Part shown: positions 14,859 to 23,112 of the stretch, piece by piece | Numbering within the stretch: the first letter of the stretch is position 1 | Layout: the number at the start of each line of letters is the position of its first letter | Assembly (NCBI GenBank): GCA_019114345.1 | Contig: DXFS01000043.1 | Span: 1 to 40,713 of the forward strand | DNA length: 40,713 bases | Direction: 5' to 3' | DNA from: Candidatus Agathobaculum pullistercoris | GTDB lineage: Bacteria > Bacillota > Clostridia > Oscillospirales > Butyricicoccaceae | Position numbers and translations under genes: made by a program | The notes under the pieces: generated by a model | Seen by the model: only the letters and a program-made list of their open reading frames with translations | What the model was told of the DNA's origin: nothing | Database searches by the model: none

Positions 14859-15332
14859 TCAGTCGGCCTGCTTTTCACGGAAGAGCAGGCCGAAAATACG
14901 ACGTACAAGCGGGCCTGCGAAAAAGAACTGCCAGATCAGCGCCATGGGGAAGTTGAGGATGGTGGTCTGGAGCCAGGCCGAGACCACGCCCGGCTGGATG
15001 CCGCCCTTGAACAGCAGCGTTGCGATCAGGCTCATGGACGGGCACATCATCCACACGGACGCGGCCGAGACCGCAAGCATGACCGCGGTCGGGCCGGACT
15101 CCGCCGGGTTCACCAGACGGAACGCGACCGCCTTGGACAGGCGGCCGACAAGGATCAGCTCGATCAGTACGGCGGCCAGCGTCATGAGCGGCCATTCGCC
15201 CAGCGCCATGGCGAACACCGCGTCGCGCAGCCCGCCGGTCTCGAGCGAGATGTTGTAGCACACCATCCCGTATACCATAACGGCGGCCATAAGAATTGTG
15301 AAGATCACGTCCTGAAATTTGTTTTTCGGCAT
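14859..15332 (-). CDS. DUF2798 family membrane protein
   Basis: The 157-residue protein has four hydrophobic helices. The opening MPKNKFQDVIFTILMAAVMV followed by YGMVCYNISLE is typical of DUF2798 proteins, and the second half (SLIATLLFKGG to LIWQFFFAGPLVRRIF) looks like a second copy of the same two-helix unit. Function unknown. The ATG at 15332 has GAGGAG 10-15 bases upstream. It stands about 50 bases downstream of a strong promoter-plus-terminator unit, so its expression probably depends on read-through. No clear terminator separates it from the DUF3842 gene. Confidence 0.75.
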   Translation of the reverse strand: MPKNKFQDVIFTILMAAVMVYGMVCYNISLETGGLRDAVFAMALGEWPLMTLAAVLIELILVGRLSKAVAFRLVNPAESGPTAVMLAVSAASVWMMCPSMSLIATLLFKGGIQPGVVSAWLQTTILNFPMALIWQFFFAGPLVRRIFGLLFREKQAD

Positions 15333-15384
15333 AAGTTTGTCTCTACTCCTCTGTATGCAGTGTGATTTGCGGCATGGGGCGCAC

Positions 15385-15450
15385 AAAAAAAGGACGCAGG
15401 GAAACTTTCGTTTCACTGCGTCCTTGGACTCGCTCCACTACCATTAATTG
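15385..15450 (-). ncRNA. Short RNA: transcription attenuator or small RNA before the DUF2798 gene
   Basis: A near-perfect promoter would start transcription near 15449 on the minus strand. After only about 24 nt comes a long hairpin: AAGGACGCAG (15416-15425) with CTGCGTCCTT (15390-15399), a T/C mismatch, then GAAAC/GTTTC closed by a GAAA loop. Seven Ts (15391-15385) follow. The result is a self-contained RNA of about 65 nt. It is either an independent small RNA or a leader attenuator. It matches no family I recognise. Confidence 0.55.
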
Positions 15451-15455
15451 CCCTT

Positions 15456-15484
15456 ATTATACCGAAAAAGCAAGAAGAAGTCAA
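15456..15484 (-). promoter_or_regulatory. Strong sigma-A promoter of the short RNA / DUF2798 unit
   Basis: On the minus strand: TTGACT (15479-15484), a 17-bp spacer, TATAAT (15456-15461). It is one of the closest matches to consensus in the window. Confidence 0.82.
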
Positions 15485-15543
15485 GCCGGCCGGAATTTAC
15501 GCATTTATAACCCGGATTTCATCCAAACCCAACCGGAAGCCGC

Positions 15544-15655
15544 TATAATAAAGCCGGATAACCTCAAACAGGGGTGTAAGGCATGCAGGCAATCGGACGG
15601 ACAACAGGCAGACCACTGGCCAGATCCCCGCATCTCGGGGATCTGGCTTTGCGCT
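15544..15655 (+). promoter_or_regulatory. Leader of the PIN-PhoH gene, with a possible attenuator
   Basis: TATAAT at 15544-15549 has no good -35. The leader of about 130 nt contains an 11-bp stem (15619-15629 with 15637-15647, loop GCATCTC) followed by TTTGCGCTTTC. This is a terminator-like hairpin about 30 bases before the start codon. No known riboswitch is recognised. Confidence 0.4.
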
Positions 15656-15680
15656 TTCTGCCGGGAATGGGAGGCTACCT

Positions 15681-17051
15681 ATGCGGAAAACCTATGTATT
15701 GGATACCAACGTACTGATCCAGGCGCCCTATGCGCTGGACTGCTTTGAGGATAACGACCTCGTGCTGCCGCTCGCCGTGCTCGAGGAGCTGGACGGCCTG
15801 AAAAAAGCCGAGGGCGAGCGCGGCGCGAACGCCCGTGCAGCCATCCGCGCGCTCGAGTGGCACCGCTGCCGCGGCGACCTGCTGGAGGGCGTGCCGCTGG
15901 AAAGCGGGGGCACGCTGCGCGTCGAGTCCAACTGCGTGGACGTCACGCTTCCGGACAGCCTGTCCGACAGCGTGCAGGACAACCGCATCCTGCGCGTATG
16001 CAAGGGGCTGCACGAACAGGGCGGGCAGATCGTGCTGGTGACCAAGGATATCCTGCTGCGGCTCAAGGCGCAGATGCTCGGCCTTGCGGCCGAGGACTTC
16101 ACGACCGAGCAGGCGCCGGAAAACGGAATGGGCTACACCGGCCGCATCGAATGCTATGCGCCCGAGGCGCGGTTCCGGGATTTCCGCAAGCGGGGCGTGC
16201 CGTGCGAGGAGTTGTACCAGACCGACGAGGCGGGCAATGTCATCCGGCCCAGCCTCACGCCCAACCAGTTTGTCGTGCTGCACGCCGACCAGTCGAACAA
16301 AAAGACCCAGCTCGGCCGTGTGTGCGGAGAAAAGGTGGTCGCGCTGGAGTACATCAAACGCACGCCCTACGGGGTCAAGCCGCGCTCGGCGGGACAGTAT
16401 TTTTTACAGGAGGCGCTCATGCAGCCTGCGGAGACCGCGCCGCTCGTCATCGTGCGCGGTATGGCGGGTACAGCCAAGACGTTCTACTCGCTCGCAGTCG
16501 GGCTGGAAAAGCTGTTGTGCGAGGGACAAAACGAGTACCGCCGCATCCTGATCTGCCGCCCGAACGCGCAGTTCGATCTGGATATCGGCTTTTTGCCCGG
16601 CGACGAGCAGGAGAAGATTTCCCCCCTGCTGCGGCCGGTGATGGACAATCTCGAGCAGCTGATCGATTCCAACGACGCCGAGCGCTACCGCGACGAGGCG
16701 GCACTGCAGGACAAGATCCGCGAGATCTTTGCGCGCGGCATCATCCAGGCCGAGGCGATGAACTTCATCCGCGGCCGGTCGATCGCGCAGACCTATCTGA
16801 TCATCGACGAGGCGCAGAACATGACCCCGGCACAGGTCAAGGGTGTGATCACGCGCGCAGGCAAGGGCACCAAGATCATCCTGCTGGGTGACCCGGGACA
16901 GATCGACCGACCCTATCTGGACGAGCGCACCAACGGCCTGAGCTATGCGGCGGCGCACATGCAGGGCAGCCCGCTGTGCTGGCAGCTGACGCTGGACGCC
17001 GGGGAATGTGAGCGTTCGCCGCTCGCGATGGACGCCATCCACAGATTGTAA
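15681..17051 (+). CDS. PIN-PhoH fusion (PhoH2-like RNase/ATPase)
   Basis: The 456-residue protein joins a PIN ribonuclease domain (about residues 4-140; acidic motifs VLDTNVL with Asp8, LEELDGLK, VQDNRIL, VTKD) to a PhoH ATPase domain (about 230-450; Walker A RGMAGTAKTF near 259-267, Walker B YLIIDEAQN near 373, LLGDPGQID). PhoH2 proteins are reported to unwind and cleave RNA in an ATP-dependent way. The Walker A reads GTAKT where GTGKT is common. An HD phosphohydrolase gene starts 22 bases after the stop and probably shares the message. No small antitoxin gene precedes it. GGGAGG lies before the ATG. Confidence 0.88.
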   Translation: MRKTYVLDTNVLIQAPYALDCFEDNDLVLPLAVLEELDGLKKAEGERGANARAAIRALEWHRCRGDLLEGVPLESGGTLRVESNCVDVTLPDSLSDSVQDNRILRVCKGLHEQGGQIVLVTKDILLRLKAQMLGLAAEDFTTEQAPENGMGYTGRIECYAPEARFRDFRKRGVPCEELYQTDEAGNVIRPSLTPNQFVVLHADQSNKKTQLGRVCGEKVVALEYIKRTPYGVKPRSAGQYFLQEALMQPAETAPLVIVRGMAGTAKTFYSLAVGLEKLLCEGQNEYRRILICRPNAQFDLDIGFLPGDEQEKISPLLRPVMDNLEQLIDSNDAERYRDEAALQDKIREIFARGIIQAEAMNFIRGRSIAQTYLIIDEAQNMTPAQVKGVITRAGKGTKIILLGDPGQIDRPYLDERTNGLSYAAAHMQGSPLCWQLTLDAGECERSPLAMDAIHRL

Positions 17052-17073
17052 GCAGGAGCGTGTTACGTTTTTC

Positions 17074-17745
17074 ATGGAATACCAGACCATCACCTATAAA
17101 GAAATCAAAGAAAACCCCGAAGTGACCGCGCTGATGGAGCGCGGCAACGACATGCTGGGCGCGCTGGGCTACACCGAGCACTCAAAAAAGCACGCCTGCA
17201 AGGTCGCCAAAGGGGCGGGGGACATCCTATCGTCGCTCGGATACGATAAGCGCATATGCGAGCTGGCGCGCATCGCGGGCTATATGCACGATATCGGCAA
17301 CTGCGTCAACCGGACCGACCACGCGCACAGCGGCGCGCTGCTCGCGTTCCAGATCCTGCGCGGGCTGGGCATGCCGCCGGAAGAAGTGGCATGCGTGGTA
17401 TCCGCCATCGGCCAGCACGACGAAAAGACCGGTACAGCGGTCGATCCGGTGTCGGCGGCGCTCATCCTGGCGGATAAGAGCGACGTGCGCCGCAACCGCG
17501 TGCGCAACCGGGTCAAGGCGACGTTCGACAAGCACGACCGCGTCAACTACGCCGCTATGACCGCGGAGCTGACCGTGCTGACCGAAAAAAAGACCGTCCA
17601 GCTCGATATCGAGCTGGACGAGGAGATCTGTTCCATCCTGGACTATTTTGAGATTTTTCTGCAGCGCATGCTGATGTGCAAGCGGGCAGCCGAGGTGCTC
17701 GGCCTTAAATTCCGCATGCATGCGAACGGCCATAAAATGTGCTGA
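17074..17745 (+). CDS. HD-domain metal-dependent phosphohydrolase
   Basis: The 223-residue protein contains a classic HD site: His in EHSKKHACKV, MHDIGN, a His in DHAHSGALL, IGQHD, and an Asp in LILADKSDV. HD proteins hydrolyse nucleotides, cyclic nucleotides or phosphorylated small molecules using two metal ions. It directly follows PIN-PhoH. The ATG at 17074 is the only sensible start, but the nearest Shine-Dalgarno (AGGAG, 17054-17058) is 15 bases away, longer than usual. The substrate is not evident. Confidence 0.85.
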   Translation: MEYQTITYKEIKENPEVTALMERGNDMLGALGYTEHSKKHACKVAKGAGDILSSLGYDKRICELARIAGYMHDIGNCVNRTDHAHSGALLAFQILRGLGMPPEEVACVVSAIGQHDEKTGTAVDPVSAALILADKSDVRRNRVRNRVKATFDKHDRVNYAAMTAELTVLTEKKTVQLDIELDEEICSILDYFEIFLQRMLMCKRAAEVLGLKFRMHANGHKMC

Positions 17746-17760
17746 TATCATAAAAAGAAA

Positions 17761-17823
17761 TGCCCCGGACCTTGCAGTCCGGGGCATGATTATCGGCCGG
17801 CACCGGCATAGGATGCCGGTGCC
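17761..17823. terminator. Two tandem hairpins between the HD gene and serA
   Basis: The first is a 10-bp stem (17761-17770 / 17777-17786). It is preceded by an A-rich run that becomes TTTCTTTTTA on the minus strand, so it terminates serC-serA. The second is an 11-bp stem (17799-17809 / 17813-17823) with a 3-nt loop. Confidence 0.75.
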
Positions 17824-17835
17824 GCGGAGAATGGT

Positions 17836-18987
17836 TCAGATCGTGCGTACCGAGATCATGCCGTCGATCGCGCGGAGCGCTGCGAGGATGGCCTCGGTGG
17901 GCTGCTCGGCAACGTCTACGATGGTATAAGCGTAGTCGCCCTTGGAGCGGTTGCCCATGTTTTCGATATTGCTCTTGACCGCCGAGGTGATCGACGCGAT
18001 CATGTTCGGGATGTTCTTGTGGATCATGCAGATGCGGTAGCCGCCTTCGTACGGCACCTTGAGGTTCGGGAAGTTAACCGAGTTGCGGATCGTGCCGGTC
18101 TCGAGGAAGTCGCGGATCTCCTTGACCGCCATCTTTGCGCAGTTGTCCTCGCTCTCCGGGGTGGAAGCGCCGAGGTGCGGCAGGGTGACTGCGTTCTCCT
18201 GCGCGAGGATCTCGTCGGACGCAAAGTCGGACACATACGCCGCGACCTTGCCGCTTTCGAGCGCCGCCGCCATGGCCTTGGTGTCAACCAGCTCGCCGCG
18301 CGCGAGGTTGATGACGCGTACACCGTCCTTCATCTTTTCGATCGCTTCCGCGCTGATGGTGTTGCGGGTATCCGCGTTGAGCGGCACGTGGATGGTGATG
18401 TAATCGCAGTTTGCGAAGATCTGGTCGAGCTCAGTCACATGCTTGACCGAACGGGACAGCGCCAGCGCGCCGTCGACCGACAGGAACGGGTCGTAGCCCC
18501 ATACCTCCATATCCAGACCAACCGCCGCGTTTGCGACCTTGACGCCGATCGCGCCGAGGCCGATGATGCCCAGCTTCTTGCCCGCGATCTCCGGGCCCGC
18601 ATAGGTCGCCTTGCCCTTTTCCGCCGCCGGGCCGATGTCCGGCGTGCCGGCAAGGGACTTGACCCAGTTCGCGCCCTGCACCACCTTGCGGGAGGCCAGC
18701 AGCAGCGCGCACACAACCAGTTCCTTGACCGCGTTTGCGTTTGCGCCCGGGGTGTTGAACACCACGATGCCCTCTTCCGCGCAGCGGTCGAGCGGGATGT
18801 TGTTCACGCCCGCGCCCGCGCGCGCGATGCACTTGAGGTTTTCCGGGAACTGCACGTCGTGCAGCTTGGCCGAGCGGACGAGGACCGCGTCATAGTCCTC
18901 GAAATCCTCCGAGCAGGTGTACTTGGCCGGATCGAGGTCGTCCAGGCCGACCTTGGAAATTTTATTGTAAAGCTTTACATTATACAT
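17836..18987 (-). CDS. serA: D-3-phosphoglycerate dehydrogenase
   Basis: This enzyme starts serine synthesis by oxidising 3-phosphoglycerate with NAD+. The 383-residue protein has the NAD-binding loop GIIGLGAIG, the catalytic-Arg region INLARGELVD, and the catalytic-His region VTLPHLGAST. A short C-terminal ACT-like regulatory domain (from about RICMIHKNIPNMIASI onward) could sense serine. This is the compact form common in clostridia. The ATG at 18987 was preferred over TTG 18996, because GAGGGG is about 10 bases from the ATG but abuts the TTG. It follows serC by 72 bases with a hairpin between; no serB is present. Confidence 0.93.
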   Translation of the reverse strand: MYNVKLYNKISKVGLDDLDPAKYTCSEDFEDYDAVLVRSAKLHDVQFPENLKCIARAGAGVNNIPLDRCAEEGIVVFNTPGANANAVKELVVCALLLASRKVVQGANWVKSLAGTPDIGPAAEKGKATYAGPEIAGKKLGIIGLGAIGVKVANAAVGLDMEVWGYDPFLSVDGALALSRSVKHVTELDQIFANCDYITIHVPLNADTRNTISAEAIEKMKDGVRVINLARGELVDTKAMAAALESGKVAAYVSDFASDEILAQENAVTLPHLGASTPESEDNCAKMAVKEIRDFLETGTIRNSVNFPNLKVPYEGGYRICMIHKNIPNMIASITSAVKSNIENMGNRSKGDYAYTIVDVAEQPTEAILAALRAIDGMISVRTI

Positions 18988-19018
18988 AGGAAACAATCCC
19001 CTCTATTTTGTGTATAGG

Positions 19019-19043
19019 CAGGGCGCGACTGCTGCGCGCCCTG
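19019..19043 (-). other. Intercistronic hairpin between serC and serA
   Basis: A 9-bp GC-rich stem (19019-19027 with 19035-19043) with a 7-nt loop and no T-run. It probably affects message stability or relative expression of the two genes, not termination. Confidence 0.5.
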
Positions 19044-19059
19044 TTCCGGTATTTGCCGT

Positions 19060-20151
19060 TTACGCGTTTTCCGCCGCGAACTTCTTCATGAAGTCGATCA
19101 GATACTCCACGCCCTCGATCGGCATCGCGTTATAGATGGACGCGCGCATGCCGCCGACCGAACGGTGTCCCTTGAGGTTGCTCATGCCGGCTGCCGCGGA
19201 TTCCTTTGCGAACTTTGCGTCCAGCTCGTCGTTGCCGGTGCGGAAGGTGACGTTCATGTGGCTGCGGGACGCCTTCTCGGCAACCGCCTTGTAGAAGTCC
19301 TGGCTGTCGAGGTAGTCATACAGCAGGGCGGAACGCTTTTCCGCGCGCTCCTGCATCACCTTGACGCCGCCCATCTGCTCGACCCACTCGAGCACAAGGC
19401 CGAGCACGTAGATGCCGTACGTGGGGGGCGTGTTGTACATGGAGTCCTTGTCGGCCATGGTCTTCCAGTCCAGCATGACCGGGTACTTTTCCAGCGGGTA
19501 GTTGCCCAGCAGATCCTCGCGCACGATCACGACCGTAACGCCCGCCGGGCCCATGTTCTTCTGTGCGCCCGCGTAGATGACGCCGTACTTGGACACATCA
19601 ACCGGCTTGGACAGGATATTGGACGACATATCCGCAACCAGCGGCACGCCGGCCGGGGTTTCGGGGTCATACTGGTACTCGGTGCCGTAGATGGTGTTGT
19701 TTGCGCAGATGTAGAAGTAATCCGCGTCCGGACGGATGTCCAGCTCGGCCTGCGTCGGCACGCGGTCGAAGTTGCCCTCCTTGGAGGAGAAAGCGACATG
19801 GATATCGCCGAACTTGACGGCTTCCTTATAGGCGTTGTTGGCAAAGTTGCCGGTGATGGCGTAGTCCGCCTTGCCGGTTTTCATCAGGTTCATCGGGATA
19901 GCCGCGAACTGGGTCGTCGCGCCGCCCTGCAGGAACAGGACCTTGTAGTTCTCCGGGATGGAGAGCACGCGGCGAAGCGCCGCCTCGGTCTCCTTGATGA
20001 TGCCGTCATATACCTTAGATCGGTGACTCATCTCCATGACGGACATGCCTGAGCCCTTGTAGTTCAGCATCTCGGACGCACATCGCTCGAGTACGGGTAC
20101 CGGAAGCATGGACGGGCCAGCGGAGAAGTTGTAAATACGATTGTCAGCCAT
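19060..20151 (-). CDS. serC: Phosphoserine aminotransferase
   Basis: SerC transfers an amino group from glutamate to 3-phosphohydroxypyruvate. The 363-residue protein begins RIYNFSAGPSMLP, has the phosphate-binding region FLQGGATTQF, the Asp region LVADMSSNIL and the PLP-lysine motif YAGAQKNMGPAG, all diagnostic for class V SerC. It is first in the serC-serA unit, reading away from the yaaO block. A -10 TATAAT lies at 20212-20217 on the minus strand without a good -35. Confidence 0.95.
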   Translation of the reverse strand: MADNRIYNFSAGPSMLPVPVLERCASEMLNYKGSGMSVMEMSHRSKVYDGIIKETEAALRRVLSIPENYKVLFLQGGATTQFAAIPMNLMKTGKADYAITGNFANNAYKEAVKFGDIHVAFSSKEGNFDRVPTQAELDIRPDADYFYICANNTIYGTEYQYDPETPAGVPLVADMSSNILSKPVDVSKYGVIYAGAQKNMGPAGVTVVIVREDLLGNYPLEKYPVMLDWKTMADKDSMYNTPPTYGIYVLGLVLEWVEQMGGVKVMQERAEKRSALLYDYLDSQDFYKAVAEKASRSHMNVTFRTGNDELDAKFAKESAAAGMSNLKGHRSVGGMRASIYNAMPIEGVEYLIDFMKKFAAENA

Positions 20152-20211
20152 AGTGATAGTTACCTGCCTTTCAATAATCAGCGTGCTGCTCCATATAGGA
20201 ACGCACTATCC

Positions 20212-20217
20212 ATTATA
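20212..20217 (-). promoter_or_regulatory. Possible -10 of the serC-serA promoter
   Basis: TATAAT on the minus strand, about 60 bases before the serC start, inside an AT-rich patch. No convincing -35 lies 16-18 bp upstream, so an activator or another start is possible. Confidence 0.35.
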
Positions 20218-20362
20218 ATATACGCGGCAGCGATTTACTACGGGAATATAGCCCAAAATTCCGTCTGGAAAAGACGAATGTATGCACATTATGGACATAG
20301 ATATCTTGCGTTTTTGCCGCGCTTTGGATGGTTTATGCCGCATGCAGCCGCCCTTCCGGCGT

Positions 20363-20392
20363 TTGCAACTCCGCCTCCCTATGTGGTATACT
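20363..20392 (+). promoter_or_regulatory. Promoter of the yaaO-darA-holB-ricT block
   Basis: TTGCAA (20363-20368), an 18-bp spacer and TATACT (20387-20392) with an extended -10 TG at 20384-20385. The ATG at 20431 follows. Confidence 0.72.
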
Positions 20393-20430
20393 ATGACAAA
20401 ACCATTCCTGCAGGAGAGGAGGCGTCAGCC

Positions 20431-21879
20431 ATGCTGCGGCGCAAATATCCGCCCCAGCGCGCACAACTGACCTACCGTCAGATCAACCGTTTGCTGCCGT
20501 TCACCAGCGCGCCGCTGTTCCATGCGCTGCAGCTGCTCGCTACGGGCGACTCTGCGCGTTTCCACATGCCCGGCCACAAAGGCGAGCCGCTGTTTAACAC
20601 CTATGCCGAGATTTTCGCCATCGACTTTACCGAGACATACGGTACGGGCAACCTTTACACCGGGGAAGGCCCGATCCGCGATGCGGAGGTCGCGGCTGCG
20701 CGCTACTTCAGTGCCGCCGACTGTTTTTTCCTCACCGGCGGATCGACGCAGGGCATCATGGCCATGCTCGCTACCGCGGTTGGACGGGGCGGCAGCGTGC
20801 TGATAGACCGCGAATGCCACAAATCCGTGTGCCATGCCTGCGCGCTGCTCGATATCACGCCCTATTTTGTTTCGGCGCCGCTCATTGAGCCGTTCGCGGT
20901 GTCGGGCGGGCTGCCGAAGGACGAGATCGAGCGCCAGATGATTGACCATCCGGATATCAGGGCCGTCCTCGTAACCTCGCCAACCTATTACGGCGTGCGC
21001 CGCGACCTGCCTGCGCTGGCCGACCTGTGCCGCGCATTCGGCAAGCCCTTGCTGGTGGATGCCGCGCACGGCGCGCATTTCCCGGCGGTCGGCCTGCCCG
21101 CGCCCATCCAGGAGGGGGCGGACATAGCGGTGCTGTCCATGCACAAGACGCTGCCCTGCCTGGGACAAGGGGCGGTTGTGCTGTCCGGCGAGGGGGTGGA
21201 CAAACGTTCGCTGCGCGAGAATACCGCGCTTTTCGGCACCTCCAGCCCGTCTTATCCCATTATGGCGTCCATCGACCTGGCCCGCGCCTATACCGAGGGA
21301 CCGGGCCGCGCGGCCTATCACCGCTCGGCGGAAACCTGCCGTGAACTGCGCGAATATATCACCCGGCGCACGGGTTTTACCGCGCTGTCCGAAGCGCAGT
21401 ATCCTGCGCTCGATCCCTGTCGCCTGACTGTGTGCACCGCGGGCACGGACACGACCGGCCACCGGCTTGCCGATATGCTGTGGAGCGAGTACGGCGTGGC
21501 CTGCGAGATGGTGGATGAACGCAGTGTGGTATTTATCCTGACCGGGGCGGACACCGCCTCGTCCATCCACCGGCTGCGCCGCGGCCTGCGCCGTATTTCA
21601 CACCGGCGGCGCGAAGCGCTGCCGCCCCGGCCTGCGGCTCCCTTCCCGCCCGCCGAGCGGGTGATGCGCGTGCGCGACGCCTGGTTTGCACATACCGGAC
21701 GCGTCGAGCCCGCTGCGGCCGAGGGGCTGGTCTGCGCGCGCCCGGTCACGCCCTATCCGCCCGGCGTGCCGCTGCTCTGGCCGGGTGAGAAAATTACCCG
21801 CGCGCACGTTGAACTTATCCGCGAAAGATGGTACAATGAAATCGGTGAAATCACGGTCGTGATTTCACAAGGCACCTAA
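20431..21879 (+). CDS. Orn/Lys/Arg decarboxylase family PLP enzyme (YaaO-like)
   Basis: This 482-residue, fold type I PLP enzyme has RFHMPGHKG near residues 43-51, YGTGNLYTGEGPI, the PLP-phosphate region LTGGSTQG (101-108), the Asp/His pair VDAAHGAHF (Asp210, His213) and the Schiff-base motif SMHKTLP (Lys239). The C-terminal domain is short, as in B. subtilis YaaO. Family members decarboxylate arginine, lysine or ornithine, so a polyamine role is likely, but the substrate cannot be read. The start at 20431 has AGGAGAGGAGG; the longer frame from 20278 crosses the promoter. It precedes darA, as yaaO does in Bacillus. Confidence 0.88.
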   Translation: MLRRKYPPQRAQLTYRQINRLLPFTSAPLFHALQLLATGDSARFHMPGHKGEPLFNTYAEIFAIDFTETYGTGNLYTGEGPIRDAEVAAARYFSAADCFFLTGGSTQGIMAMLATAVGRGGSVLIDRECHKSVCHACALLDITPYFVSAPLIEPFAVSGGLPKDEIERQMIDHPDIRAVLVTSPTYYGVRRDLPALADLCRAFGKPLLVDAAHGAHFPAVGLPAPIQEGADIAVLSMHKTLPCLGQGAVVLSGEGVDKRSLRENTALFGTSSPSYPIMASIDLARAYTEGPGRAAYHRSAETCRELREYITRRTGFTALSEAQYPALDPCRLTVCTAGTDTTGHRLADMLWSEYGVACEMVDERSVVFILTGADTASSIHRLRRGLRRISHRRREALPPRPAAPFPPAERVMRVRDAWFAHTGRVEPAAAEGLVCARPVTPYPPGVPLLWPGEKITRAHVELIRERWYNEIGEITVVISQGT

Positions 21880-21896
21880 AAAGGGGGAACTCTGTT

Positions 21897-22220
21897 ATGA
21901 AAATGGTACTTGCGATCATCAATTACGATGATGCACAGGACGTGATCAATAACCTGATGAAGGCCGGGTTCCAGATCACCAAGCTGGCGACGACCGGCGG
22001 CTTCCTCAAAGCGGGCAACGTCACCATCCTGATCGGTCTGGACGAGTCCAAGCTGGACGAATGCTTTGCTATCATCCGCGAGCATTCCTCGTCCCGCAAG
22101 CAGATCATCCCCACCACCGCCGAACTTGGCATGGGCTTTTTCCCGTCCACGCCTGTCCAGGTCGAGGTGGGCGGCGCGACCGTGTTCGTGCTGAACGTCG
22201 AGCGCTTTGAAAAGCTTTGA
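21897..22220 (+). CDS. darA: Cyclic-di-AMP receptor DarA (PstA/YaaQ)
   Basis: The 107-residue PII-like protein shows the DarA pattern: MKMVLAIINYDDAQDVINNL, the T-loop region KLATTGGFLKAGNVTILIG and a C-terminal VGGATVFVLNVERFEKL. DarA trimers bind c-di-AMP; the downstream partner is not established. It lies between the YaaO-like gene and holB, as in Bacillus, but tmk and yaaR are missing. Its stop overlaps the TTG start of holB by three bases, which suggests translational coupling. GGGGGAAC lies before the ATG. Confidence 0.92.
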   Translation: MKMVLAIINYDDAQDVINNLMKAGFQITKLATTGGFLKAGNVTILIGLDESKLDECFAIIREHSSSRKQIIPTTAELGMGFFPSTPVQVEVGGATVFVLNVERFEKL

Positions 22221-23095
22221 TCTCGTTTGACAACCTGCCGGGCAACGCGTCGCTCAAGGCCAGCCTGCAGCGCGCGCTGTCCGGCCGTTTTCCGCAGACC
22301 GTCCTGCTCTCGGGGGATGATACCCCGGGCCTGCAGACGCTTTCCACCGTGCTGGCGGCGGGCATCCTGTGCGAAAGCCCGGGCAGCCGCCCGTGCGGGA
22401 CGTGTATCTCCTGCCGCAAGATCGGGCAGGGGGTGCATCCGGACCTGACCGTGATCGACGAAGGCGAAAACGAGCTCAAGGTCGATCTCGCGCGCCGGAT
22501 CAAGGCGGAAAACGCCGTGATCCCGAACGACGGAGCACGCCGCGTGACCGTGATCCATCACGCACAGAACTTAAATCCCATGGCGCAGAACGCGCTGCTC
22601 AAAGAGCTCGAGGAGCCGCCGTCCTATGCGTTTTTTATCCTGACGGCTGAGCAGCCGGACGCACTGCTGCAGACCGTGCGCTCGCGCTGCACCAAATTCG
22701 CGCTCGAGCCGCCGCATGAGGCGGTGTCCGACGAGGAGGCTGCCGCGCTGCTCGCGCCCTATCTGGACGCTGTGGCCGCGCGCCGCGAGGACCGTATGAT
22801 GCTGGCAGCGCTCGCGCTGGAAAAGCCGCCGCGCCGTACGCTGCTGGGCATGCTCGGCGTGCTGCAGGCTGCGCTGCGCGACGCAATTTTTACTGCAGAA
22901 AACCTGCCGCAGGCGCCGCTGCAGCCCGCACTGCGCGGACAGACCGCTGCACTCGCGCGTGCCGTACCGGCCGGGCGGCTGCTGGCATGCTATGATTTTA
23001 TCGACGAACTGACAGACCGCGTGTCCCGCAACGCCGCGTCCGCTGCAGTCACCTGTGCGCTGACGAGCGATGTATACCGCATCTGTTTTCAATGA
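22217..23095 (+). CDS. holB: DNA polymerase III subunit delta' (clamp loader)
   Basis: The 292-residue protein has the opening SFDNLPGNASLKASLQRAL, a four-Cys zinc module (Cys52, Cys60, Cys63, Cys66), VTVIHHAQNLNPMAQNALLK, LEEPPSYAFFIL and the SRC motif (RSRC). There is no Walker A (LLSGDD instead), as expected for delta', the non-ATPase wrench of the clamp loader. The start must be TTG at 22217, because homology begins at once (SFDNL) and no ATG is near. No Shine-Dalgarno is visible, and translation probably re-initiates from the overlapping darA stop. Confidence 0.93.
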   Translation: MISFDNLPGNASLKASLQRALSGRFPQTVLLSGDDTPGLQTLSTVLAAGILCESPGSRPCGTCISCRKIGQGVHPDLTVIDEGENELKVDLARRIKAENAVIPNDGARRVTVIHHAQNLNPMAQNALLKELEEPPSYAFFILTAEQPDALLQTVRSRCTKFALEPPHEAVSDEEAAALLAPYLDAVAARREDRMMLAALALEKPPRRTLLGMLGVLQAALRDAIFTAENLPQAPLQPALRGQTAALARAVPAGRLLACYDFIDELTDRVSRNAASAAVTCALTSDVYRICFQ

Positions 23096-23098
23096 TAC

Positions 23099-23106
23099 AG
23101 GAGGAG
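23099..23106 (+). promoter_or_regulatory. Shine-Dalgarno that fixes the ricT start at a TTG codon
   Basis: AGGAGGAG ends 6 bases before TTG 23113-23115. The only in-frame ATG (23092) lies upstream of this site, so the site would be inside the gene if ATG were used. Confidence 0.8.
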
Positions 23107-23112
23107 CCTTAT

